Assembly: GCF_002159335.1 (NCBI RefSeq)
Contig: NZ_NFHP01000001.1
Coordinates: 1-64,000 of the forward strand
Direction of reading: 5' to 3'
Source of the DNA: Collinsella sp. An7
Lineage (GTDB): Bacteria; Actinomycetota; Coriobacteriia; Coriobacteriales; Coriobacteriaceae
DNA length: 64,000 nucleotides
Under the pieces are notes generated by a model, which saw only the letters and a program-made list of their open reading frames with translations, was not told where the DNA came from and ran no database searches. Below, piece by piece: positions 9,516-17,052 of the stretch. The translations under genes and the position numbers were made by a program. Positions within the stretch are counted from its first letter, which is position 1. Each line of letters starts with the position of its first letter.

Positions 9516-11954
9516 GTGGACAGGCAGCGGAGGATGAGCCTTTTGCGCACGGCAGAGTACAGAGACGGTAGGGGCGCCCCGCGCCGCGCGACCGGGCGAG
9601 GCGGAGCGCGCCGCCTCATGCCGCGCCGCGCCGAGACTGCGCGACCTCCTCGCGCCGAGGCCCAGCGCCCGCCTCGCACCAAGGCTCCGCGCCCGCGCCG
9701 CATGCGCTACATCCCCGCGCTCGACGGCATCCGCGCGCTTGCCGTTGTCGCGGTCCTGCTCTACCATCTGCACCTGCCCTGGGCTCAGGGCGGCCTGTTG
9801 GGTGTGACCATCTTCTTTGTGCTCTCGGGCTACCTCATCACGCGCCTCTTACTGGCCGAGATCGACCAGACCGGCCGCATCGACCTCAAGAACTTCTGGC
9901 TCAGGCGCGTACGGCGCCTCGTGCCGGCCATCGTGACGGTTGTGGTGGTAACGGCGGCACTCTGCACGGTCTTTAACCATGTGATGCTCACCAAGATGCG
10001 CTCGGACATTCTGCCGTCGCTCTTCTTTGTAAACAACTGGTGGCAGATCTTTAACAACGTCTCGTACTTCAACGCGCTGGGCGATCCCTCGCCACTCACG
10101 CATTTTTGGTCGCTCGCTATCGAGGAGCAGTTCTACCTCATCTGGCCGCCGGTGCTTTTGCTGCTGACGCGCCTGGGCGCGGGCCGACCGGTGGTGCGGC
10201 GCACGGTGCTCGTGCTCGCGCTGGTGTCTGCCGGCGCGATGGCGGTGCTCTACAATCCCGCCGTCGACCCGAGTCGCCTCTACTACGGCACCGATACGCG
10301 GGCGTTCTCGCTGCTTCTGGGCGCGTGGCTCGCGTTTATCCCCGAGGGTGCGATGCGTCCCGCCCGCCTGGTGCGGATGCTCGGGCTCGAGCGGTTCTTG
10401 CCCGCGCGCGCCGCCAACGATCCGGCGGCCGAGGCGCTCTCGCCCGAGGAGCTGGAGGCGCTCAACGCGGCTTCGCCGAGCGGATATGCTGCCGAGGCGG
10501 AGCAGCGGCTTGTTGCTGGCGCTGGCCCGCGCGCGGCGGCATCGGGGCCGGCCGGTGCAGGGGTACCTGGTGCTGGGACGCCCAGCGCAGCGGCGGGCTT
10601 CCCCGGGGCGCCCGGTTCGCGGCGCTCAGCCCGGCGCACCGCGGCGCCCGGCAACCCTGCGCTCGCGCTTTACGCGCGCGGCGCCTCGGGCTGGCAGCTC
10701 GACCTCGTGGGGCTTGTGGGCATTGTGGGGCTCGTGCTGTTGACGGTGTTCTCCAACGGCTACACCGCCTTCCCCTATCAGGGCGGCACGCTTCTTACGA
10801 GCGTCCTCACGCTTACGGTCATCGCGGCAGCCGTTCAACCCGAGGGCATCGTCATGCGTGCGCTCTCGCTGCCTCCGCTCGTGTGGCTCGGCAAGCGCTC
10901 CTACGGCATCTACCTGTGGCATTATCCACTCCTGTTGCTCATGAACCCGGTTGCCAACGTTGCCGAGACGCCCTGGTGGCTCATGGTGGTGCAGGCGCTT
11001 GTGGTGGTGGGTGCAGCTGAGCTTTCGTACCGGTTTGTGGAGACTCCCTGCCGCAAGGGTGCCATCGGCGCGCTGGCGCGCCGGGTGCGCGCCGAGGGGC
11101 TGCGTCCGGCGGGCGTGGCGCGAACCTATCCCGTACAGACGGCGGTGGTTTCGCTCGTGTGTGTGCTCGCGGTGGGAGGCCTTGCGTTTGTGCCCAACAC
11201 CTCGGCGCTCTCGGCCGAGGGCGCGGCGCTGCTGAGCGATGACGCGGCGACCTCCGGCGATGGTGCGTCCGCAGGCGACACACAAGACGCCGCCACTTCC
11301 ACCGACGCTGGCGATGCCACTGACTCCGGTTCCGCAGACGACGGCGCAGCTTCCGCGGGCGCTGCCCTTGACGAGGACGGTTTTCCCGAGGGCGCGTACG
11401 ACGTGGTGATGGTGGGCGACTCGGTGTCGCTCCGCGCGGTACCCAACTTTGAGGAGACCTTCCCCCACGGGCACATCGACGCCGCCAAGAGTCGGCAGTT
11501 CTCGGCCGGGGCGGAGGCATACGCCAACTACGTGCAGCAGGATCTTGCCGGCAAGATCGCCGTCTTTGCACTCGGCACCAATGGCCTCGTAACCGATGAG
11601 GCCATCGACGGCCTTATGGCCACGGTGGGGGAGGACCGCATCGCCGTCTTTGTGAACACCAGGAGCCCGCAGCCGTGGGTCCAGGCTACCAACGACGCCA
11701 TCGCCCGTGCCCCGAACCGCTACAGCAACGTGCGGGTGATTGACTGGTACAGCTACTCCGCCAACCGCAACGACCTTTTTGACGGCGACGGCACGCACCT
11801 CTCGGCAGGCGGTGCGGCCGAGTACATCGATCTCGTATACCAGGCAATCAAGGACGACCTGCCCCTTCACCCCGAGGATTACGCCAACGACCCGGCCGTG
11901 ACCACGGCAACAAACGCCCTCAACGCCCTCGGTGCCGCGCTCGCGCCCAAGTGA
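9516..11954 (+). CDS. OafA-type membrane acyltransferase with C-terminal SGNH domain
   Basis: About 812 residues. An Arg/Pro/Ala-rich cytoplasmic start of 60 residues precedes an acyltransferase-3 domain (YIPALDGIRALAVVAVLLYH, FFVLSGYLITRLL) with about ten membrane helices. A low-complexity insert lies near residues 300-385. A Ser/Ala/Asp-rich linker leads to an extracellular SGNH domain with the GDS serine at about 636 and the D758/H761 pair in DGDGTHL. This is the layout of peptidoglycan or glycan O-acetyltransferases such as OatA. The start is uncertain: GTG 9516 and ATG 9534 both have poor ribosome sites, and ATG 9618 is possible. It is flanked by two like hairpins. Confidence 0.88.
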   Translation: MDRQRRMSLLRTAEYRDGRGAPRRATGRGGARRLMPRRAETARPPRAEAQRPPRTKAPRPRRMRYIPALDGIRALAVVAVLLYHLHLPWAQGGLLGVTIFFVLSGYLITRLLLAEIDQTGRIDLKNFWLRRVRRLVPAIVTVVVVTAALCTVFNHVMLTKMRSDILPSLFFVNNWWQIFNNVSYFNALGDPSPLTHFWSLAIEEQFYLIWPPVLLLLTRLGAGRPVVRRTVLVLALVSAGAMAVLYNPAVDPSRLYYGTDTRAFSLLLGAWLAFIPEGAMRPARLVRMLGLERFLPARAANDPAAEALSPEELEALNAASPSGYAAEAEQRLVAGAGPRAAASGPAGAGVPGAGTPSAAAGFPGAPGSRRSARRTAAPGNPALALYARGASGWQLDLVGLVGIVGLVLLTVFSNGYTAFPYQGGTLLTSVLTLTVIAAAVQPEGIVMRALSLPPLVWLGKRSYGIYLWHYPLLLLMNPVANVAETPWWLMVVQALVVVGAAELSYRFVETPCRKGAIGALARRVRAEGLRPAGVARTYPVQTAVVSLVCVLAVGGLAFVPNTSALSAEGAALLSDDAATSGDGASAGDTQDAATSTDAGDATDSGSADDGAASAGAALDEDGFPEGAYDVVMVGDSVSLRAVPNFEETFPHGHIDAAKSRQFSAGAEAYANYVQQDLAGKIAVFALGTNGLVTDEAIDGLMATVGEDRIAVFVNTRSPQPWVQATNDAIARAPNRYSNVRVIDWYSYSANRNDLFDGDGTHLSAGGAAEYIDLVYQAIKDDLPLHPEDYANDPAVTTATNALNALGAALAPK

Positions 11955-11955
11955 T

Positions 11956-12015
11956 GTGACAATGGGGGCAGGTTATGTTGTCACGTGACAACACAACCTG
12001 CCCCCTTTGTCACAC
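11956..12015. repeat. GGGGAC hairpin, TGACAA-arm subtype (second copy)
   Basis: GTGACAATGGGGGCAGGTT pairs with AACCTGCCCCCTTTGTCAC around an inner TTGTCA-CG-TGACAA stem. It begins within two bases of the acyltransferase stop codon. Compared with the copy at 9400-9454, the core has changed from GGGGAC to GGGGGC on both arms, a compensated change. Confidence 0.8.
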
Positions 12016-12162
12016 CTCGGGTTGTGCGGCCCCAACATCCGTGCTCGCAACACGACGTTAACAATGTTTGACTCCAGCATGCTAAAGCGCGATACTGCAA
12101 CACGTCCCAATCCAAGTGTCGAGCTGCATCCTCGGCACGTACGACCAAGAGGGTTGCTCAGC

Positions 12163-12207
12163 ATGAACGCACATTGCCTATCCATTGCTATCGAGATTAT
12201 CGCCTAG
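12163..12207 (+). CDS. Possible leader peptide before the cstA attenuator
   Basis: A 14-codon reading frame, MNAHCLSIAIEIIA, has AGAGGG about ten bases upstream. Four of the last eight residues are Ile. The stop lies 17 nt before strand 1 of the attenuator-like structure. A stalled ribosome at the Ile codons would not clearly cover strand 1, so the geometry differs from textbook amino-acid attenuation. It may be chance. Confidence 0.25.
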   Translation: MNAHCLSIAIEIIA

Positions 12208-12224
12208 CGCGGGGAGGCATGTTG

Positions 12225-12298
12225 GCCGTCCCGCGCGCATTCACGCGGGACGGCTCGATAGCGGGGCCGTCGAGTTATTCCGACGGTCCCGTTTTTTT
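12225..12298 (+). promoter_or_regulatory. Attenuator-like leader of cstA
   Basis: Four segments can pair in exclusive ways. Strand 1 (12225-12235) pairs fully with strand 2 (12244-12254). Strand 2 bases 12249-12254 (GACGGC) also pair with GCCGTC (12266-12271) in strand 3. Strand 3 (12262-12272) pairs with strand 4 (12281-12291) in an 11-bp stem with one G-T, followed by seven T. The 3-4 form is a classic intrinsic terminator 43 bp before the cstA start. The 1-2 hairpin would permit termination and 2-3 would prevent it. The trigger is unknown. Confidence 0.65.
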
Positions 12299-12341
12299 GT
12301 GCAGGTGCCGAGCGGCACGCGAACTCAAAGGGGGAGTTCAG

Positions 12342-14180
12342 ATGAACGGTTTGGTAATCGTTGCGGTCTCGGCGGTGGTGCTCGCCGCCGGGTACCTTCT
12401 GTACGGGCGCTGGCTGGCCCGCACCTGGGGCATCGACCGCAATGCGATCACGCCGGCACGGCGCATGGAGGACGGCAAGAACTTCTCGCCGGCCTCGTGC
12501 TTTACGGTGTTCTCGCATCAGTTCAGCTCGATCTGCGGTGCTGGCCCCGTCACGGGCACCATCGCCGCGATGATGTTCGGCTGGCTGCCGGTGCTTCTGT
12601 GGGTACTCGTGGGCGGTGTCTTCTTTGGCGCCGTGCACGACTTTGGCGCGCTCTACGCGAGCGTCAAGAACAACGGTAAGTCGCTCGCCCAGCTCATCGA
12701 GAAGTATATCGGGCACACGGGCCGCAAGCTCTTCTTGCTCTTTAGCTGGCTCTTTACCATCATCGTGATCGCGGCTTTTGTTGACATGGTTGCTGGGACC
12801 TTCCAGGCCACCTTTGCCGCCAACGGCGCCGTCGACACCGCCACCTCCTACGCGGGCGGCGCGGCCGGCACCATCTCGATCCTCTTTACCTTTGTGGCCA
12901 TCGCCTTTGGTTGGGTCTGCCGCCGCTTTAACCTCTCTGGTTGGCGCGAGCTCCTCGTGGGCGTGGTGCTCTTTGTGCTCATGTTTGCCGTGGGCATGCA
13001 GTTCCCCGTCTACCTCAGCAAGTACGGCTGGTTTGCCGTCATCGCCGTCTACCTGCTCTTTGCGGCCGCCATGCCGATCCAGGTCCTCAAGCAGCCGCGC
13101 GACTACCTCACGAGCATCATGATGATCGTCATGATCGCGTGCGCCGTGGTGGGCATCTGCGTGCTGGCCGTCGGTGGTCAGGCCACGATGACCGCCCCAA
13201 TGGTTGCCGATATCTCCGCGCTTGCCGCCAAGGGTAGCTACCTCTTCCCGCTGCTCTTTGTGTCGGTTGCCTGCGGCGCGCTCTCGGGTTTCCACAGCCT
13301 CGTCTCCACCAACACCTCCTCCAAGCAGGTGGAGAAGGAGCAGGACATGGTCGTTGTGGGCTACGGCGCCATGGTGCTCGAGTCGTTTGTGGGCGTGCTT
13401 GCCATCGTGGTGGCTGCCATCATGTTCACCACCATCAACACCAGTGGTGCGGGCGGCGCGCTCACCGGCACCCCGTTCCAGATCTTCTCTCAGGGCGTTG
13501 CTCGCGGCATGACCGCCTTTGGCGTCGAGTCCACGCTCGCGACCGTCTTTATGACGATGTGCGTGTCGGCCCTTGCCCTCACCTCGGTTGACGCCGTGGC
13601 GCGTATCGGCCGCCTGTCGTTCCAGGAGTTCTTTGCCAAGGGCGACGACGCCGCGGAGGACGTTGAGGCCGAGACCACCGGTCTTGCCAAGGTCTGCTCC
13701 AACACCTGGGTCTCCACGGTCATCACGCTTGCGCTGGGCTTTGCGCTGGCCTTTGGCGGCTACAACAACATCTGGCCGCTGTTTGGTGCCTCCAACCAGC
13801 TGCTTGGCGGCATGACCATGATCACGCTCGCGGTGTTCTGCAAGTGCACCGGCCGCAAGGGCTTTATGCTCTACGTGCCCGTGGCGTTTCTGCTGGTATG
13901 CACCTTCACGTCGCTCGTGCAGAGCATCATCGGCTGCGTTAACGCTCTGGCCACGGGCGGCGTTGCGGTGATCGCGACCTCCGGTCTGCAGCTGGTCTTT
14001 GCCATCCTGATCGTGGTGCTGGGCATCTTTGTGGCCTACCACTGCCTGAAGGAGCTCTTTACCAAGAAGGCCGGCTCGCTGCCCGACGAGGTCCCCGAGT
14101 GGACCGAGATGGGTCGTGCGCACTGCGCCCAGGCCGAGGCCGCCGAGGCTCCGTCTGAGGGAGCTGGTGCCCAGGCGTAA
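12342..14180 (+). CDS. Carbon starvation protein CstA family transporter
   Basis: A 612-residue polytopic inner-membrane protein. The N-terminus (VVLAAGYLLYGRWLARTWGI, then NFSPASCFTVFSHQFSSICGAGPVTG) and the repeated helices are those of CstA/YjiY proteins, which import peptides and pyruvate under carbon limitation. Length falls between long CstA (about 700) and short forms. The segment SGFHSLVSTNTSSKQ is typical of the family. The ATG at 12342 follows AAAGGGGG; a longer reading would translate the leader and is rejected. Expression is probably set by the upstream attenuator. A strong terminator follows. Confidence 0.93.
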   Translation: MNGLVIVAVSAVVLAAGYLLYGRWLARTWGIDRNAITPARRMEDGKNFSPASCFTVFSHQFSSICGAGPVTGTIAAMMFGWLPVLLWVLVGGVFFGAVHDFGALYASVKNNGKSLAQLIEKYIGHTGRKLFLLFSWLFTIIVIAAFVDMVAGTFQATFAANGAVDTATSYAGGAAGTISILFTFVAIAFGWVCRRFNLSGWRELLVGVVLFVLMFAVGMQFPVYLSKYGWFAVIAVYLLFAAAMPIQVLKQPRDYLTSIMMIVMIACAVVGICVLAVGGQATMTAPMVADISALAAKGSYLFPLLFVSVACGALSGFHSLVSTNTSSKQVEKEQDMVVVGYGAMVLESFVGVLAIVVAAIMFTTINTSGAGGALTGTPFQIFSQGVARGMTAFGVESTLATVFMTMCVSALALTSVDAVARIGRLSFQEFFAKGDDAAEDVEAETTGLAKVCSNTWVSTVITLALGFALAFGGYNNIWPLFGASNQLLGGMTMITLAVFCKCTGRKGFMLYVPVAFLLVCTFTSLVQSIIGCVNALATGGVAVIATSGLQLVFAILIVVLGIFVAYHCLKELFTKKAGSLPDEVPEWTEMGRAHCAQAEAAEAPSEGAGAQA

Positions 14181-14207
14181 CGGTCTGCGCATAGTTACTG
14201 GTTAAGA

Positions 14208-14243
14208 AGAGGCTCGGTGCCGCTGCGGCGCCGAGCCTCTTTG
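14208..14243 (+). terminator. Intrinsic terminator after cstA
   Basis: AGAGGCTCGG pairs with CCGAGCCTCT, with an inner GCCG/CGGC extension, and runs into TTTG. Stem strength is high and the T tract short. Confidence 0.75.
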
Positions 14244-14283
14244 CGTATGGGGGGGTGGGGGTGCGCGGCGGTTCGGCCGAGCG

Positions 14284-14442
14284 AGGTGGCCAAAATATCG
14301 CGTAGGGGTAACTATAGACCCCCTACTTGGACGATTTGGTGCCCGAGGACGAAGCAAAACCGCAGGATTGCTTTGCGCGTTTGCCTTGCGTAGCGGCAAA
14401 TGGGGGGTTGATAATTACCCCTACGCGATATTTTGGCCACCT
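14284..14442. mobile_element. MITE-like element with perfect 28-bp terminal inverted repeats
   Basis: The arms 14284-14311 and 14415-14442 are exact complements over 28 bp (outer end AGGTGGCCAAAATATCG). Weaker complementarity continues inward through a C-rich/G-rich tract. The 103-bp interior holds no ORF. No target duplication is obvious. The AT-rich arms stand out from the surrounding GC-rich DNA. Confidence 0.65.
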
Positions 14443-14502
14443 GATTTGCGTTGCTGCGTTTCGTTGGTCCGGGCGGGCGGAAATTTGCGGGCTAAAGCGA
14501 AA

Positions 14503-14562
14503 CGAGCCCGATGTCGCAGGGGCATCGGGCTCGTAAAGTGTTCGTGGCTGGGGCAGAGGGAT
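14503..14562 (-). pseudogene. Partial duplicate of the tRNA-Gln 3' end and its terminator
   Basis: Bases 14545-14562 repeat the last 18 nt of the tRNA-Gln gene including CCA (TGGCTGGGGCAGAGGGAT). The hairpin at 14503-14533 (CGAGCCCGAT with its complement) repeats the hairpin that follows tRNA-Gln at 14709-14738, again with compensated base changes. The tRNA body that should precede it is missing. An inverted T-arm fragment (GGGTTCGAATCCCTCTGCCC) lies at about 14669-14688. This looks like a former second tRNA unit now rearranged. Confidence 0.6.
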
Positions 14563-14708
14563 GTCCGCGTGCGGCTGCGCCGCCCGCGCCCGCTGCGGAG
14601 GCCTGCGGCCTCCTTGCGACGCAAGCTGGCAAAGACGCTCACGCGCTTTGCGCACCTTGAGGCCCTGCGGGTTCGAATCCCTCTGCCCGGGGTGCTTCCA
14701 ATAGCAAG

Positions 14709-14738
14709 GGGCCCGATACCGCGGGTGGCATCGGGCCC
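14709..14738 (-). terminator. Hairpin downstream of tRNA-Gln
   Basis: GGGCCCGAT and ATCGGGCCC form a perfect 9-bp stem starting 13 nt past the tRNA 3' end. It may aid 3'-end formation. There is no good T run. Confidence 0.5.
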
Positions 14739-14750
14739 GATAAATCTCTT

Positions 14751-14824
14751 TGGCTGGGGCAGAGGGATTCGAACCCCCGTAGCGGGCACCAAAAACCCGA
14801 GTCCTGCCGCTGGACGATGCCCCA
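14751..14824 (-). tRNA. tRNA-Gln (anticodon UUG)
   Basis: Read on the minus strand, the acceptor TGGGGCA pairs with TGCCCCA. The D arm is GTCC/GGAC, the anticodon stem CGGGT/GCCCG encloses loop TTTTGGT with anticodon TTG, and the T arm has GGTTCGAATCC. A G discriminator and an encoded CCA end the gene. Anticodon UUG reads CAA/CAG glutamine codons. It stands alone, with a partial duplicate downstream. Confidence 0.95.
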
Positions 14825-14874
14825 GTCGTATGGTGCTACTCGCACATGCCTGCGCGAGCGCTCACCCAGTGTAC

Positions 14875-15777
14875 CTAATCGCTCAGCGCATCGCAAACGC
14901 CGTCGAGCAGCTGCACGGCAAGCGCCTGGGCGTCGCTCGTGGTAAACGAGCCGATGCGCGTCATGCCGGTGAGCTCGATGCGGATCCGAGCCGGGGTCTT
15001 CTTGGCCGCGGCGCACGCGGTGCGCAGACGCCGCGAGAGGTTGGTGCAAGTGGCGAGGTCGATGGTCGCACGCGGCTCGGCGTCCTCGGGGAGCTCCGTG
15101 CTTGCGATCTCGAGCACGAGGTCGGCATCGGCCGGGGTCTCGTCATCGCAAAGGGTAAACCCGCTGCTCTCGGTGGTTGCCGAGGCGATGTTCCACATGC
15201 GTGAGGCAACGTTGCGGGCAATGGGGTCGTCACCGACCACGGCGATGCGGTAGCGCTCGAGCACACTCGCCGCGCGCGCAAAGCCGGTCCGCACCTCCGA
15301 CTCGCTCACCGAGGGCTTGCCACCCCACACGTGATGCAGGCGCTTGATGTAGCTGAACGTATCCTGAAACGCCATGCCGTCGGCAAAGAGCCCCACGTTC
15401 TCCTGAAACTGCTGGAGCGCCGCCTCGGTGTGCGGACCAAAGTAGCCGTCGGCCTCGCCGCACGAGAAGCCGAGCGCGTTGAGCGCCTCCTGCAGAACCT
15501 GCACGTCTGCGCCGTGGAAGTTGGGGAGCCGCAGGTAGAGCGTGCGGTCGCCCAGGCGATAGGACGCGTCGACGAGCTTGCTCCAGCAGGTGAGGTCGAC
15601 GGAGGTGTCGGCCGCGAGCCCCTGCTGCGAGCGGAAATCGCGTACGGCAGCTTCGGTGCTCGCCCCAAACTCGTGCGCGGCAACCTCGGCCTCGTCGATG
15701 GCAAAGCCGAGCGCGACGAGGCGCGTCTGCACGTCCTCGACGGCCGGTCCCTGCATGCCTCGGGTAATCGGATCCAT
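14875..15777 (-). CDS. Peptidoglycan-binding domain protein, possibly degenerate amidase
   Basis: A 300-residue protein with no signal peptide. Two PG_binding_1 repeats occupy about residues 5-75 and 90-150 (GPAVEDVQTRLVALGF and DVQVLQEALNALGFSCGEADGYFG). The C-terminal 130 residues are not recognised with certainty. Their order (an IARNVASRMW helix, then ADADLVLEIASTEL) recalls the Amidase_3 fold of CwlM-like proteins, but I see no zinc His or catalytic Glu in the expected places. A cytoplasmic regulator of wall synthesis, as CwlM is in mycobacteria, is one possibility. The start at 15777 follows AAAGAGG. Confidence 0.75.
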   Translation of the reverse strand: MDPITRGMQGPAVEDVQTRLVALGFAIDEAEVAAHEFGASTEAAVRDFRSQQGLAADTSVDLTCWSKLVDASYRLGDRTLYLRLPNFHGADVQVLQEALNALGFSCGEADGYFGPHTEAALQQFQENVGLFADGMAFQDTFSYIKRLHHVWGGKPSVSESEVRTGFARAASVLERYRIAVVGDDPIARNVASRMWNIASATTESSGFTLCDDETPADADLVLEIASTELPEDAEPRATIDLATCTNLSRRLRTACAAAKKTPARIRIELTGMTRIGSFTTSDAQALAVQLLDGVCDALSD

Positions 15778-16037
15778 AGCGGCCTCTTTATCGGTGAGCG
15801 CCCGTGCGCGGCGCAGCCGCCCGGGCGAAACGTATCGGATTGTGGTTAAGTCTAGCAATTCCTGGTGCGCGGCGTTTGGCGGGGCGCGCGGACGGGCCGA
15901 CCTTCAAGAAAGATTCCATCCCGGGGGTGAGAAGTGGATGCCGCTCGAGTGGCGCCAAGGGCTCTGAGATTCATCGGTGCATCTAGGAAGAATCTCGACA
16001 TTTGGCTGGCACAATGGGTCCAATGAGAGGAGGCGCC

Positions 16038-16934
16038 ATGATGGGGATGGACGAGATGCCGGCGCGCAAACGGCTGCTGATAGTGGACGACGAGCCCGAC
16101 ATCGTGCGGATGCTCGACACCTACTTTACGGGTGAGGGGTACGACACGGTGTGCGCGGGCTCGGCGGCAGGGGTGCTCGCGGCGGTGAGCGCTGCGGTCG
16201 GCCGCGGTGCCGCGGTCGCGGGCGACGCTGCAGTGGCGGGCGGTCCGTCGGGCGAGCGTGCGGGGACGTCCGGTGCTTTGGACGGGGCGGCTTCTGTTGC
16301 TCCTGCTCGGCCGTCGGCGTCGACCGGGGTGCCGGGGTGGACATCGACCCGGGCGTCGGGGCACGCCATCGACCTCATTCTCCTTGACGTCAACCTGCCC
16401 GGCATGGACGGCTTTGACCTCTGCCGGCGGATCCGCGAGCATCTCTCGTGCCCGATCATCTTTCTTACCGCGCGCGTGGAGGATGCCGACCAGCTTGACG
16501 GATTTGCCGCGGGCGGCGACGACTACGTGCTCAAGCCGTTCTCGCTCGCGGTGCTCGGCAGCCGCGTGCGGGCGCACTTGGCACGCGAGGAGCGGCGGCC
16601 GGTCGCGGCCGAGAGCCTGCGCATCTTCTCGGAGGTCACGGTCGATTTTGGCCGGCGAGAGGTGACGGTTCGCCCCACGGGCTCGCAGAAGCCAACGGCG
16701 CTCGATCTCACGCGGACGGAGTTCGACATCTTGGCGCTCCTTGCCAAGAACCCCGGGCGCGTGTACGACCGCCTGCAGATCTACGAGCGCGTGTGGGGCT
16801 GGGGCGCCGAGGGCGACCCGGGCATCGTGCGCGAGCACGTACGGCGCATCCGGCGCAAGTTTGCCGAGGCCGGCGTGACAGAGGACCCCATCGGCACGGT
16901 GTGGGGCGTGGGGTACCGGTGGGTGGCGCAATAG
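16038..16934 (+). CDS. OmpR-family response regulator with a receiver-domain insert
   Basis: A 298-residue DNA-binding response regulator. The receiver begins KRLLIVDDEPDIVRMLDTYF and the phosphate-accepting Asp is D117 in LLDVNLPGMDGF. That is some 60 residues later than usual because an Ala/Gly/Ser/Pro-rich, apparently disordered segment (about residues 44-108) is inserted between beta-2 and beta-3. The C-terminal winged helix (ALDLTRTEFDILALLAKNPG, VREHVRRIRRKF) is normal. The ATG at 16038 follows AGAGGAGG. It is followed by its histidine kinase. The insert is odd, and the kinase has similar ones. Confidence 0.9.
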   Translation: MMGMDEMPARKRLLIVDDEPDIVRMLDTYFTGEGYDTVCAGSAAGVLAAVSAAVGRGAAVAGDAAVAGGPSGERAGTSGALDGAASVAPARPSASTGVPGWTSTRASGHAIDLILLDVNLPGMDGFDLCRRIREHLSCPIIFLTARVEDADQLDGFAAGGDDYVLKPFSLAVLGSRVRAHLAREERRPVAAESLRIFSEVTVDFGRREVTVRPTGSQKPTALDLTRTEFDILALLAKNPGRVYDRLQIYERVWGWGAEGDPGIVREHVRRIRRKFAEAGVTEDPIGTVWGVGYRWVAQ

Positions 16935-16950
16935 CGCGGCCTGTGGGGTG

Positions 16951-16987
16951 AATGGGTCAGTTGGGGACGTGTCCGTTTTGCCCCATT
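16951..16987. repeat. GGGGAC hairpin, TGGGTCA-arm subtype
   Basis: AATGGGTCAGTTGGGGACGT leads to a right arm TTTTGCCCCATT. The arms pair with one mismatch. It lies between the response regulator and the kinase start at 17053. Confidence 0.7.
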
Positions 16988-17052
16988 TCGGCCGGCACGC
17001 GGCCTGCAGGATCCACGTGGGCTTGAGCGAATGTCAGAAAGGATGTACAGCG

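Noticed and set aside
12225-12298. T-box or known metabolite riboswitch before cstA
   Set aside because: No T-box sequence (TGGNACCGCG) and no TPP, SAM or other consensus strings could be found; only the competing hairpins are supported.
12204-14192. A 662-codon minus-strand frame opposite cstA
   Set aside because: Low-complexity His/Gly/Asp/Glu product typical of an antisense shadow. cstA on the plus strand has clear family motifs.
14368-15204. A plus-strand frame crossing the tRNA region
   Set aside because: It reads through the tRNA-Gln gene on the other strand and gives the known artefact peptide WGRGIRTPVAGTKNPS.
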